DNA of 64,000 bases from JAJDAT01 sp964344185 (GTDB taxonomy: Bacteria; Nitrospinota; Nitrospinia; Nitrospinales; JAJDAT01): the NCBI GenBank assembly GCA_964344185.1, contig CAYFMN010000007.1, forward strand, positions 62,001-126,000, read 5' to 3'. This document shows positions 34,646 to 43,898 of the stretch, one piece after another. Positions within the stretch are counted from its first letter, which is position 1, and each line of letters starts with the position of its first letter. The notes beneath the pieces were generated by a model. That model did not search any database. It had not been told where the DNA came from and saw only the letters and a program-made list of their open reading frames with translations. Position numbers and translations under genes: made by a program.

Positions 34646-35551
34646 ATGGTTCCCTCTGAAAAAGATCAGAAAAAAAAATCAAAAGCTAAGTCGACTAAGT
34701 CCTCGTCTAAATCATCTTCCTCCTCGGAAGGCGACAATACTTTAGGACAATATTTAAAGGATATCAGTAAGATTAAACATCTTACTAAGGCTGAAGAAGG
34801 CGAACTATCGATAGAAATTCAAAGCGGCAACGTTAAGGCTATGCAAGAACTAGTTCGCCGTAACTTGAAATACGTTGTTTCCGTCGCCAACAAATTTAAA
34901 GGGTGCGGTCTTTCTCTCCAAGACTTGATTGAAGAGGGTAATATTGGACTTATCCAAGCGGCAAAACGCTTTGACGGCTCCCGGAACATCAAATTCATTA
35001 CTTATGCAAGTTGGTGGATTCGACAAGCCATTATGCATGCTTTAGCAGAACAATCTGGAACCGTTAAGCTGCCCGTAAAACAAGCAAGCAATTTATATAA
35101 AATTGGTAAACGATATGAAAGCCTCTCGCAATATCTAGAAAGAGAACCTACAAAAGCTGAAATTGCGGAGGTAATGGATCTGGATATCGAGCAAGTAGAA
35201 TCTATTCTGAGAGCTTATAAAGCTCATCTGTCTTTAGACACGCCGCTAAATGATAACGATAAAACTCCTTATGTCGACTTATTAGAAAGTCCAGATTATA
35301 TTCCATACGACGATCAAATTTTTGTTTCCAGTTTAAGAGAAAAAACAGAAGAAATGTTAAAAGCTCTTTCTCCACGTGAAGAAAGCATTCTTAGGATGAG
35401 GTTTGGTTTCGGAGGAGATCCAATGACTTTAGAAAGCATTGGCAAAGCAATTGGACTTTCCAGGGAACGTGTAAGACAAATTGAAGAACGAGCCAAAAAA
35501 AAACTTCTTCAAAAAAACAAGCAAAGCTTTGACGCAAAGGACATGAACTAG
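34646..35551 (+). CDS. RpoD/RpoS-type group 2 sigma factor
   Basis: The 301-residue sigma-70 protein lacks the long region 1.1. A Lys/Ser-rich N terminus precedes region 1.2 (LGQYLKDISKIKHLT), region 2 (NLKYVVSVANKF, LIEEGNIGLIQAAKRFD and the -10 helix FITYASWWIRQAI), region 3 and region 4 (TLESIGKAIGLSRERVRQIEERAKKK, in two parts). It should recognise -10/-35 promoters of the consensus kind seen in this window. Size suggests an alternative (stress or stationary) sigma rather than the primary one. It may be co-transcribed with the bamD-like gene. Confidence 0.9.
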   Translation: MVPSEKDQKKKSKAKSTKSSSKSSSSSEGDNTLGQYLKDISKIKHLTKAEEGELSIEIQSGNVKAMQELVRRNLKYVVSVANKFKGCGLSLQDLIEEGNIGLIQAAKRFDGSRNIKFITYASWWIRQAIMHALAEQSGTVKLPVKQASNLYKIGKRYESLSQYLEREPTKAEIAEVMDLDIEQVESILRAYKAHLSLDTPLNDNDKTPYVDLLESPDYIPYDDQIFVSSLREKTEEMLKALSPREESILRMRFGFGGDPMTLESIGKAIGLSRERVRQIEERAKKKLLQKNKQSFDAKDMN

Positions 35552-35604
35552 CGTAAGCTTCAAAACCTTCATTAGTTAAGCTCTCTTAAATTTTAAATTT
35601 TCCA

Positions 35605-36189
35605 ATGACAACCATTTTTTTTGGGTTATTAGCTTATTTAATGGGGTCTATTCCCTGCGGAATTCTTGTAGCTAAAACCAAAAATATTAATATCAGAGAA
35701 CACGGGTCAGGCAATATTGGTGCGACTAATATTGCTCGCACCTTGGGGAAAAAAGAAGGGATTATCACTTTATTAGGCGATAGCCTTAAAGGGATATTAG
35801 CCCTTTGGCTTAGCTCTTTTTTTTTAAACTCTCCTTCAGAATTAGCCTTTATTGGTTTTATGGCTTTTTCAGGACATTTATTCTCAATCTTTTTAAAGTT
35901 TAAAGGAGGGAAAGGGGTCGCTACTGGATTGGGAGTATTTTTATATTTAACTCCATTCGCTGCATTGAGCGCAATTATCGTCTTCGCCATTACTCTCTTA
36001 ATTTGCCGCTATGTTTCTTTAGGTTCAATGTTAGGAGCTCTTTCTTTACCTACGGTGGGAATTATCTTGGGAGTTCATCAAACTTATATTATTGCAGGTT
36101 TTTTGACTGCCACATTGATCATATTTAAACATCGTGAAAATATTAGCCGCCTTCTAGAGGGCACAGAATCAAAGTTTGGGAAAAAATAA
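35605..36189 (+). CDS. plsY: Glycerol-3-phosphate acyltransferase PlsY
   Basis: PlsY transfers an acyl group from acyl-phosphate to glycerol-3-phosphate, the first step of phospholipid synthesis. The 194-residue length, about five to seven membrane helices and motifs LMGSIPCGILVAK, REHGSGNIGATNIARTLGKK and FLKFKGGKGVATGLG are diagnostic. The final loop is HRENISRLLEGTESKFGKK, the usual PlsY end. It lies 53 bases after the sigma factor gene and just before the tRNA promoter. Confidence 0.95.
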   Translation: MTTIFFGLLAYLMGSIPCGILVAKTKNINIREHGSGNIGATNIARTLGKKEGIITLLGDSLKGILALWLSSFFLNSPSELAFIGFMAFSGHLFSIFLKFKGGKGVATGLGVFLYLTPFAALSAIIVFAITLLICRYVSLGSMLGALSLPTVGIILGVHQTYIIAGFLTATLIIFKHRENISRLLEGTESKFGKK

Positions 36190-36240
36190 GCTAGTTTTTC
36201 TTTAATTATTAGAAAAATTTGCGAAAAACGAAAATACGAT

Positions 36241-36268
36241 TTGACAAACGATAAAGAGAAAATATAAT
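36241..36268 (+). promoter_or_regulatory. Consensus promoter for the two tRNA genes
   Basis: TTGACA at 36241-36246 and TATAAT at 36263-36268 are 16 bases apart and match consensus fully. The predicted start is near 36275, about 40 bases before tRNA-Gly. The two tRNAs are 31 bases apart and likely form one transcript. Confidence 0.85.
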
Positions 36269-36312
36269 AGTTCACTTACCCATTAGGGAACCCAATTAGT
36301 AAACTCCAATTT

Positions 36313-36387
<75 letters not shown>

Positions 36388-36418
36388 CTTTCTTCTCAGA
36401 CAACCGTCTAATTAGTAT

Positions 36419-36493
36419 GGCGCCGTGGCCAAGTGGCTAAGGCAGAGGTCTGCAAAACCTTTATCGGCGGTTCGAATCCGCCCGGCGCCTCCA
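36419..36493 (+). tRNA. tRNA-Cys (GCA)
   Basis: Cloverleaf of 75 bases with acceptor GGCGCCG/CGGCGCC, U discriminator as expected for tRNA-Cys, anticodon GCA within CTGCAAA, T-arm GGTTCGAATCC and encoded CCA at 36491-36493. Confidence 0.97.
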
Positions 36494-36683
36494 TTTATAA
36501 TCAAACAGTCACAAATTTAAACCATTATCGATTATCTGCTTTGGGCCTACCGTTCAGTTCGGATTGTCCATCACGCCCTGACAATATATAATTTATATTC
36601 TTTTTTCCTACATTCGCTCCCAAAAGTCTTACACCGACAAATATTACAAAACTAAATTCTTTGATAAAACTTGTATTATATTT

Positions 36684-37724
36684 TTAACCTCTGAAGTTAA
36701 AAATATCGCTGAGCAACCGGTCTGTTGCGCGTTTTACGTGAGGTTTCTCCAGGTGGGTTTCCATTTCGGCCGGCAAACGAAGGGTAAATGAAGATCCCTT
36801 TCCTAATTCACTTTCTGCAAAAATATTACCGCCCATAATTAAGCTAAAGCGATGGCTAATAGCTAAACTCAATGCTGTCCCTCCATAGGAACTTGAAACT
36901 GATGCATCGGCATTAACATAATCCTTAAATAACGCTTCAAGAATTTTAGGATCAATCCCTGCGCCATTATCGCTAATAATAAAAGATACCCAATCAATAT
37001 CTTCTACTTTTTCACGTTGAACCTCCACTTTAATTGTTCCTTTTTGAGTTGACCGATCCGCATTTTCAATCAGGTTATTTAAAATCCTAAGAGTGCGTTC
37101 TTTATCTGCTTGCATCTCGCCCAAATTTTCTGCCAATATTACTTCCAAACTATTACCAGAACTTTCCGTTAGTTGTCTTCCGGCAGTTTCAGAAACTCTC
37201 ACCAGTTGTTCAATATCGAAAGACTCTAATTTTAATTCGGCCCTACCCGACTCAATTTTGGATAAATCCAAAATTTCATCTACCCAATTAAGTAAATTCT
37301 TTCCTGCGGTCCTTATTTTTTCTAAGTCTGGAATAAAATCGTCTAAACCTTCATCTTCAGCTTCCTCTTGAAGCATTTCACTATAATTGATAATCGCGTT
37401 TAGAGGCGTCCTAAGCTCATGATTCATATTAGCCAAAAATACGCTTTTGCTATTACTGGCAGTTTGAGCTTCTCGAAATGCGATTTCAAGAGACTCTTTT
37501 TCTCTTTTCAACTCTTCTGTACGGACAACAATTTGAGCTTTTAAGGATTTTTTGTATTGGTTTAATTTATCTTCGCCCCTTTTAACTTCTTCCAACAATT
37601 CATTTACACTCTCAATTAACGAATTTAGAGTCTCGTCCTCTACATTTTGTAGCTTTTCAGAAAAATTTCGGTTTTTCAGAAAACTCTCTAATTTTTCCGT
37701 TAGTGTTTTAATATTGTTTTCCAA
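36684..37724 (-). CDS. Soluble sensor histidine kinase
   Basis: The 346-residue protein has an N-terminal coiled coil (about residues 1-85, with LEEVKRGEDKLNQYKK), a HisKA domain with the phospho-His in FLANMNHELRTPLNAI, and an HATPase domain with the N box (LNNLIENADRS), the D box (ISDNGAGI) and a GGTALSLAISHRFSLIMGG lid. No membrane helix or sensory domain other than the coiled coil is seen. The N box has ENAD where most have ENA-x-K. It is divergent from a hybrid kinase 357 bases away. Confidence 0.85.
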   Translation of the reverse strand: MENNIKTLTEKLESFLKNRNFSEKLQNVEDETLNSLIESVNELLEEVKRGEDKLNQYKKSLKAQIVVRTEELKREKESLEIAFREAQTASNSKSVFLANMNHELRTPLNAIINYSEMLQEEAEDEGLDDFIPDLEKIRTAGKNLLNWVDEILDLSKIESGRAELKLESFDIEQLVRVSETAGRQLTESSGNSLEVILAENLGEMQADKERTLRILNNLIENADRSTQKGTIKVEVQREKVEDIDWVSFIISDNGAGIDPKILEALFKDYVNADASVSSSYGGTALSLAISHRFSLIMGGNIFAESELGKGSSFTLRLPAEMETHLEKPHVKRATDRLLSDIFNFRG

Positions 37725-38081
37725 AAGAGTTTTCCCTAAAAATTAATACCATAACGATAAAAAAACGATTAAAATAAATTAGAAAGCAAAAAAGATTTTA
37801 AGAATTTATCAAAATCCTAAAATAAAATCATCACATTAAGGTGAATTGATTTTACTGATTTACATTTACATAATAAATATAAATTTCAATTTTATCAATA
37901 AAACCCTTATAATTGAATAAAACACATTAAAATCACCTGACTTTTCTTCTTTTAATTTAAAAGAAAAAAATCTGAATTTTGCTTTTATCGCGAGACCATT
38001 GATTTCAATCTACTTAAACATAAGAACTTCGCGATCAAGGAATAACTGATACGAAATTTAGAGAAGATTGACTATGTTCCC
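37725..38081. other. Non-coding spacer between divergent kinase genes
   Basis: The 357 bases are very AT-rich and have no coding frame. AGGTGA and TCACCT form a distant inverted pair near 37840 and 37935. A TATAAT lies at 37908-37913, but its -35 match (TTCAAT) is poor. No stable hairpin with a T run was found. Confidence 0.35.
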
Positions 38082-39530
38082 ATGCATAATTTATTAAAAA
38101 AGCAGGTTAAACGCCTATTGACAGATAAAAACATAGATCTTGCCACGCTAGAGCCTTTTTTGAATTCTATCAGCGAGTCTTACGAGCAGTTCGAGTCCGA
38201 TTTCTCATTATTAGAGCAGGCGATGCACCTAACTTCGGAGGAATTATTAGAAAAAAATAACATATTAAGGCTTGAAGTTCTGGAAAGGAAAAAAATAGAA
38301 GATGAATTGAGAGAAGCTCACAAAAACTTGGAAAACCGTGTTCAAAAAAGAACTGAAGAACTTAAAGAAGCCAAGGAAGAAGCTGAAAGTGCAAACCAAG
38401 CCAAGTCTGAATTTTTATCTCGAATGAGTCATGAGCTAAGAACGCCGCTTAACGGAATTATTGGCTTTGGCCAAGTATTATTAAAAAATAAAAGAGATCC
38501 GCTTTCAGCTACTCAGGTAAATGACATTAGGCAGATTTTACAAGCTGGCAACCATTTGCTTGGGTTAATAAACGAGATTCTTGACCTAGCGAGAATTGAA
38601 GCAGGTAAGATATCATTATCAATAGAGCCTGTCGATCTACATCAAGTAATATCAGAAACTATTTCAATCGTAAAACCTCTTGCTGAAAACTCAGGGATTT
38701 CTATTATTGACAATATTTCTACTTCTGAAAACCGAATTATTTTTGTAGATAAAACCCGTTTTAAACAAATCGCGCTAAACTTAATATCCAATGGCATTAA
38801 ATATAATCGCCCAGAAGGGTCCGTAACCTTAAGTTACAAACAATTTCCAGAAACAGACAAACTGAGAGTGCTAATTACCGATACGGGGTTAGGAATTTCT
38901 GAAAAAATAAAGGATGTTATTTTTGAGCCATTCAGCCGGTTTGAAGCTGAACAAACCGGTATCGAAGGCGCTGGAATAGGATTGACTATAACAAAAAAAT
39001 TAACGGAAATGATGGGAGGGAAATTAGGATTCGATAGCGAAGAAGGTTTGGGAACATCTTTTTATGCCGATTTTCCAATTCACACTGATTCACTCGCAAT
39101 ATCATCAGAAACTATAATAGAGTCGGATACTTCCATAACCTTTGGAAATAAAGATAAATATACTATTTTGTATATAGAAGACAATTTTTTAAATTTAACA
39201 TTAGTAGAAAGACTATTATCAGATTTTTCCAATATACGATTAATCTCAGCAACGGAAGCTAAATCGGGAATTAGAATAGCTCTTTCTCAAAACCCTGATT
39301 TAATCCTAATGGATATTAATCTACCAGGAATGAGCGGAATAGAAGCAATGAGAATCCTTCAAAATCATCCGGATACCAGCCAGATCCCCGTAATAGCAAT
39401 AAGCGCTAACGCTATGCAGCAAGATATAGATTTAGCAATGCGCGAAGGATTTAAGCAATACATAAGTAAACCAATAGATACGGCAAATTTCATCTCCATC
39501 GTTGAAAAACATCTACGAAACCCTAAATAG
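38082..39530 (+). CDS. Hybrid histidine kinase (HisKA-HATPase-REC)
   Basis: The 482-residue cytoplasmic protein has a coiled-coil lead, a HisKA domain with the phospho-His in SRMSHELRTPLNGIIGFG, and an HATPase domain (N box LISNGIKYNRPEG, VLITDTGLGI, GAGIGLTITKKL). The C-terminal receiver domain has DNFLNLTLVERLLS and the acceptor Asp in NPDLILMDINLPGMSGIEA. A kinase with its own receiver usually needs an HPt partner, and the orphan HPt at 19744 is a candidate. The start is the ATG at 38082. No DNA-binding output is present. Confidence 0.9.
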   Translation: MHNLLKKQVKRLLTDKNIDLATLEPFLNSISESYEQFESDFSLLEQAMHLTSEELLEKNNILRLEVLERKKIEDELREAHKNLENRVQKRTEELKEAKEEAESANQAKSEFLSRMSHELRTPLNGIIGFGQVLLKNKRDPLSATQVNDIRQILQAGNHLLGLINEILDLARIEAGKISLSIEPVDLHQVISETISIVKPLAENSGISIIDNISTSENRIIFVDKTRFKQIALNLISNGIKYNRPEGSVTLSYKQFPETDKLRVLITDTGLGISEKIKDVIFEPFSRFEAEQTGIEGAGIGLTITKKLTEMMGGKLGFDSEEGLGTSFYADFPIHTDSLAISSETIIESDTSITFGNKDKYTILYIEDNFLNLTLVERLLSDFSNIRLISATEAKSGIRIALSQNPDLILMDINLPGMSGIEAMRILQNHPDTSQIPVIAISANAMQQDIDLAMREGFKQYISKPIDTANFISIVEKHLRNPK

Positions 39531-39764
39531 TTTATTTACCCATTCTCTCATTTTCCTCTTCTTAAAGTTCTTTTAAATCTCCAAAAACTCTACCTCTACT
39601 TACTTTGAGAAAAATATAATTCATTGATCTTTAAAGCGTTTCAAATTCATGTCTCAATTTCGATATTTTCTTTGAAAAAAGTCTAATGGATTTTCCATAG
39701 GTAGCCGTTGCGTAAGTAATAGTAAACAACGACTTAGTAATGCAACTTAAAAAGGAAAAATAGT

Positions 39765-40235
39765 ATGAAAGCGCGTACGGCTCCTTACCTCAACCAAAAA
39801 AATCATTCATTAGGTCATTGGTTCAAACAATTCTTTGGGTTTAATAAAAAAATAATTCCCGGTTCTTTAGATAGAAGACAAGCTTTTAGACTTGATTTGC
39901 AACCGGAAAATCCTCTCAGGTTAGAGGTGCAATTAAAGAGTGGAGAAACGATACAAGGAATTATAAAAAATTTAAGCGCTGGAGGAATTTCCTTTTGTTG
40001 CGATCAATCCATATGGATAGACGAAGGCGAAATTGCATCTATTTCTTTTCCTCTTAATATTGAGAAGCCTGAAAGAATTCAAACTCGGGCGTCTTTAATA
40101 ACTTGGACAAGAACAGATTCAGATAAAATTTATCGATTTTGCTTTTCCCATTTACTTTCGGAAGAAGAACAGGACAAAGTCCATGAGTTCATTTTTAAAA
40201 CACAGATCGAACAATTAAGAAGTAGAACAAACTAA
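39765..40235 (+). CDS. PilZ-domain protein
   Basis: The 156-residue protein has a PilZ-like barrel at about residues 40-145, with DRRQAFRLDL as the c-di-GMP-binding RxxxR-type box (only the RRQAFR part is clear) and NLSAGGISFCC as the D/NxSxxG element. PilZ domains bind c-di-GMP and control motility or surface polysaccharide. No partner is adjacent; it is convergent with ftsY (5-base gap). The ATG has AAAAAGGAAA upstream. Confidence 0.8.
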   Translation: MKARTAPYLNQKNHSLGHWFKQFFGFNKKIIPGSLDRRQAFRLDLQPENPLRLEVQLKSGETIQGIIKNLSAGGISFCCDQSIWIDEGEIASISFPLNIEKPERIQTRASLITWTRTDSDKIYRFCFSHLLSEEEQDKVHEFIFKTQIEQLRSRTN

Positions 40236-40240
40236 ACTTT

Positions 40241-41205
40241 TTAAGATTCAAATAACGCATTCACAAAGGATTTAGAATCAAACTCCTGTAAGTCTTCGGT
40301 TTTTTCTCCAACGCCAATGAAACGAACCGGCTTTTTTGTTTCTTTGGCAAGGTTAAACAACACCCCACCTTTTCCGGTGCCATCCAACTTGGTCATTATC
40401 AATCCTGTCACAGATAATGCATCGTCAAAAAGTTTACATTGAGAATTAGCGTTTTGTCCCAAGCCCGAATCCAACACTAAGAAAGTTTCGTGAGGAGCTG
40501 AAGGAAGAGCCTTACCTATTACTCTTTTTATCTTTTTCAGCTCTTCCATCAAATTATGGTTTGTTTGTAATCTTCCCGCTGTATCAATTAAAACAATATC
40601 CATTTTTNNNNNNNNNNTATGGCCGCCTTAACTGCATCAAAAGCTACTGCCGAGGGGTCAGTTCCCGTCTTCTGACTAACAATTGACACGTTAGCTCTAT
40701 CTGCCCAAATAGTCAGTTGCTCGGCGGCGGCTGCGCGAAAAGTATCTCCAGCAGCTAGTAAGACTTTTTTTCCTTCTTGCTTCCATTTATTAGCTAATTT
40801 ACCAATAGTCGTCGTTTTCCCGGAACCATTGATCCCTACCATCAAGATAACCAAAGGATATTCTCCAGAATCTATCCAATCTCGATTATTTTTTTCGAGC
40901 GTCTCTGACAATATATTTTTTAGACGATCTAGAATCTCTTCTTTTGTTCTGATCCTCTGCGAAGCAACCTCGGTTCTTAATTCATCTAAAATTGACATAG
41001 TTGCAGTCACACCAACATCTGAAGTGAGTAAAACTTCTTCTAGTTCTTCTAACAGTTCAGACCCAACTTGCGCTTTACCATTAATTACATTATCTATGCC
41101 CGCAGCCAACTGCCCTCGAGTTTTACTTAAGCCAGATTTAAGTCGGGCAAAAAATCCTGTTTTTTTTAGAGCGGTTTCCTCATTCTTTATAACTTCTTCT
41201 TCCAA
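40241..41205 (-). CDS. ftsY: Signal recognition particle receptor FtsY, interrupted by an assembly gap
   Basis: FtsY docks SRP-ribosome complexes at the membrane and is an SRP-type GTPase. The first part has the N domain (KTGFFARLKSGLSKTR), the G1 loop VGINGSGKTTTIGKLA and GDTFRAAAAEQL. The second part has G3 (VLIDTAGRLQTNHNLM), G4 (MTKLDGTGKGG) and the C-terminal FIGVGEKTEDLQEF. The 10 Ns at 40607-40616 fall between DPSAVAFDAVKAAI and MDIVLIDTAGR. The reading frame changes across them, so their number is a placeholder and not a measured length. The start is TTG at 41205, with AAGGA seven bases upstream. Confidence 0.9.
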
Positions 41206-41548
41206 TGCAATTTCCTTATTAAAATTTATTATCAAGTAGCAGCTCAGACTTATTACCGTAAATCCTTTGGGACTCAAAAAATAAATCTAATTAACCCTTT
41301 TTTTATAACAATTTATACTACTTTTATCTACAAAAGCTACAACATATAAAGTTTTCGTTGCTTTCAACCGTTAGGAAAATTAGAATTTTTGGTTAAATTC
41401 TACTACCATTATGGTAGAAAAATCAAAGTAGGATCGAAACTAAAATAAAGTTCTAATAGTTTTCATCTTCATCAAGGGCAAATTAAACGCAAAATAAACT
41501 CGAAAAACTTCTTAACGCCCTTTTCAATTCAATTTATGAGGCCAATAT

Positions 41549-43321
41549 ATGAAAGTCGCCGTTTGTAATTCTGTGGGTATAGACGAAAACGGTTATGCCA
41601 TGATCCACTCTCCTAGCAGGTGGACCAATAGCACTAAAGATTTAAATATCTTTACCTACTACCCTTGGCAACTTGCCTATTGTTCCAGCATTCTAAAAAG
41701 AGATACCGATAGCGAGGTTAAATTTTTCGATGGCTGTCTAGAAAAATTAGATCATAAGGCTTTTGTTGATAAGGTTTCCGAATTTGGCCCTGATTTTCTT
41801 ATTATGGATTCCGCAACAAGGACTATCGATGCGGATAGTAAGTTTGCGATAGAAATAAAAAAACGTTTTGGAACAAAATTAATCTTTTGCGGTCCGCATG
41901 CCACTACCTATCCAGAGGAAGTTCAGGAATATGCCGACTACGTTATAAGCCGCGAGTACGAACTTACTGTTCGAGATATTATTCAAGGCAAAGACCCAAA
42001 TGATATTCCAGGTTTATTTCCCAACGGCTTTAATAGATTACTGGATGTTAACGACTTGCCGCTTCCCGAAGACGACGATGTTTCACGTTTGGATTATGGA
42101 ATTCCAGGCGAACCTTCCAGCGAATATTTAGAAATTCAGGCTTACGCTTCAAGAGGTTGCCCATTGTCTTGCAGCTTCTGCGTTTGTGGAAATATTTCTT
42201 ATGAAAAGCCTAATTGGAGACCTCGAAATCCATCCAACGTTATTCACGAATTAGACGTACTTCGCGCAAGATATCCTCAAATGGAAGGCATATTTTTTGA
42301 CGAAGAAGTTCACAATGGCAGCAAAAAATATATGTTGGATTTGACTAAGGCCATTCGTGAGGCGGGACACGACGACTTAAAATATGATGTTATGTGCGGC
42401 TTATGGCCAATGGATGAAGAAGTTCTTGAAAATATGAAAAGCGCGGGTTACTACATGGTCCGCTTGGGAATTGAAACAGCGGAAGCTCAAGCCGCCGGAG
42501 GTATGGACCTTGGCAACAAGTTTAATCCCGAAAAATTGAAACGATTATTAAAATTCGGTACCAACATAGGAATAAAATTTTACGGTACATTTACGTTTGG
42601 CGGCGAAGACTCAACTGACGCTGGCGATAAAGAAACGATCGCTTTAATTGATGAACTAGTTGATGAAAATCTTTTGTGGCGTTTTCAATTATCGATTAGC
42701 ACTCCGCAACCAGGCACTCCATTCTTTATTCGTTCAAAACAAAAAGGACACTTGAAAGAATTAGATTGGAAACGATTTGACGGGGGAAACTTTTGCGTTG
42801 TAGACCGCCCTGAATATCCTGCAAGATTAGTAGAAGCTAATCACGCCGAAGCTCAAAAGCTTTATGATAAAGCCTTTAGAAATCGATATCTGATGTCTTC
42901 CAAGGGACCATTGGAAGCCCTTGACGTGAAGTCGCCAAAAGAAATTCTTGTATTCCGTTGTTCGCGCATGTGGCAAGTAGAAGGTATAGTTCGAACGCTT
43001 AAAGAAAAATTTCCAAAAAGTAGGATCTCTGTGCTTGGTCAGGATGAAGTGAAAGAAGATCTTATGAGGAACCCACAAGTTGATGAAGCATTCTTTTATG
43101 GACCTGGACACTTTAAAGCTCGTAATTTTCCGTCTGACTTAATGAATCAAATGAAAAATCGGCGTTTTGATTTGGGAGTGATTCCCTACAATAATATGAC
43201 GGGAAATGGCTACGGAGAAGTCCGCGCTATTGGATTACAAATGAACCTACCCAGGTTAATCGGCGTAAATATGGAAAATAAGATTTTTGACCTATCAAAC
43301 GGTAAAGTTGGAATGAACTAA
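41549..43321 (+). CDS. B12-binding radical SAM protein with C-terminal half-GT9-like domain (copy 1)
   Basis: The 590-residue protein starts with a cobalamin-type Rossmann domain (MKVAVCNSVG; PDFLIMDSATR near 81; FCGPHATTYPEE near 113). The radical SAM barrel has cysteines 204, 208 and 211 in SRGCPLSCSFCVCG (C-x3-C-x2-C). From about 464 the sequence resembles the N-terminal Rossmann half of family-9 glycosyltransferases (EILVFRCSRMWQVEG, KFPKSRISVLG, MRNPQVDEAFFY, RRFDLGVIPY). The usual C-terminal sugar-nucleotide half is absent. It is a likely modifier of lipid or glycan precursors, but the reaction is unknown. The next gene starts 10 bases downstream. Confidence 0.8.
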   Translation: MKVAVCNSVGIDENGYAMIHSPSRWTNSTKDLNIFTYYPWQLAYCSSILKRDTDSEVKFFDGCLEKLDHKAFVDKVSEFGPDFLIMDSATRTIDADSKFAIEIKKRFGTKLIFCGPHATTYPEEVQEYADYVISREYELTVRDIIQGKDPNDIPGLFPNGFNRLLDVNDLPLPEDDDVSRLDYGIPGEPSSEYLEIQAYASRGCPLSCSFCVCGNISYEKPNWRPRNPSNVIHELDVLRARYPQMEGIFFDEEVHNGSKKYMLDLTKAIREAGHDDLKYDVMCGLWPMDEEVLENMKSAGYYMVRLGIETAEAQAAGGMDLGNKFNPEKLKRLLKFGTNIGIKFYGTFTFGGEDSTDAGDKETIALIDELVDENLLWRFQLSISTPQPGTPFFIRSKQKGHLKELDWKRFDGGNFCVVDRPEYPARLVEANHAEAQKLYDKAFRNRYLMSSKGPLEALDVKSPKEILVFRCSRMWQVEGIVRTLKEKFPKSRISVLGQDEVKEDLMRNPQVDEAFFYGPGHFKARNFPSDLMNQMKNRRFDLGVIPYNNMTGNGYGEVRAIGLQMNLPRLIGVNMENKIFDLSNGKVGMN

Positions 43322-43331
43322 ACTCACTTTT

Positions 43332-43898
43332 ATGAATAAAACTAAAATCTTAATTATTCGTTCCGCAGCTAGGGTTTTTAATTCTTGTATTAACGCTCTC
43401 AAAAAAGAGTTTCCCGATGCAAAAATCACGGTACTAGCTCCCGACTCAATGAAGGAATCCCTTTCCCAAGATCCTTTGATCGATAACGTGATGGGAATTT
43501 CTGGAAATGGTCGAATGAGCCTGTTTTCTTGTGGAACAAAAACGTTGCGAAAACTGCGAAATCAGAGTTTTGATTTAGCGGTTTCGCTTTATAACGTAGA
43601 CCAGGGGCTTGGATACTCAAACATAGATTTATTAGCTTGGGCTGCAAGACCAAAAAGCTTAAGAAGCTTTAACGCCAAAGAAAAGTTTGAAGAATTTTCC
43701 GGTAAGAATGTTTTTCAAAAATTATTACGAGAAAAACTTTCCTCTTTTTGGTTCGTTCTAAATAGCATTCTAACTTTGATCCTATTTCTTGCCATTACTG
43801 TTGGAATAATTATCGAATGGATCGCAAGAAAAATAACTCGACGTCGAGTTGAAAAAATCCCCAATCTGCAACCAGTCAAATTAAGCAATCAACAATGA
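43332..43898 (+). CDS. Stand-alone half-GT9-like domain with membrane anchor
   Basis: The 188-residue protein is a separate copy of the domain fused to its neighbours: KILIIRSAARVFNSCIN, KKEFPDAKITVLAPD, QDPLIDNVMGI and SFDLAVSLYNV. These match the first half of heptosyltransferases, but the second half is missing. One membrane helix follows at about residues 140-164 (VLNSILTLILFLAITVGII), then a basic tail. The domain therefore sits on the cytoplasmic side if the helix is a C-terminal anchor. Its stop overlaps the next start by four bases (ATGA). Confidence 0.75.
   Translation: MNKTKILIIRSAARVFNSCINALKKEFPDAKITVLAPDSMKESLSQDPLIDNVMGISGNGRMSLFSCGTKTLRKLRNQSFDLAVSLYNVDQGLGYSNIDLLAWAARPKSLRSFNAKEKFEEFSGKNVFQKLLREKLSSFWFVLNSILTLILFLAITVGIIIEWIARKITRRRVEKIPNLQPVKLSNQQ

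Noticed and set aside
36190..36240. AT-rich hairpin after plsY as a terminator
   Set aside because: The arms are only T and A runs, which would be unstable, and the tRNA promoter starts just after.
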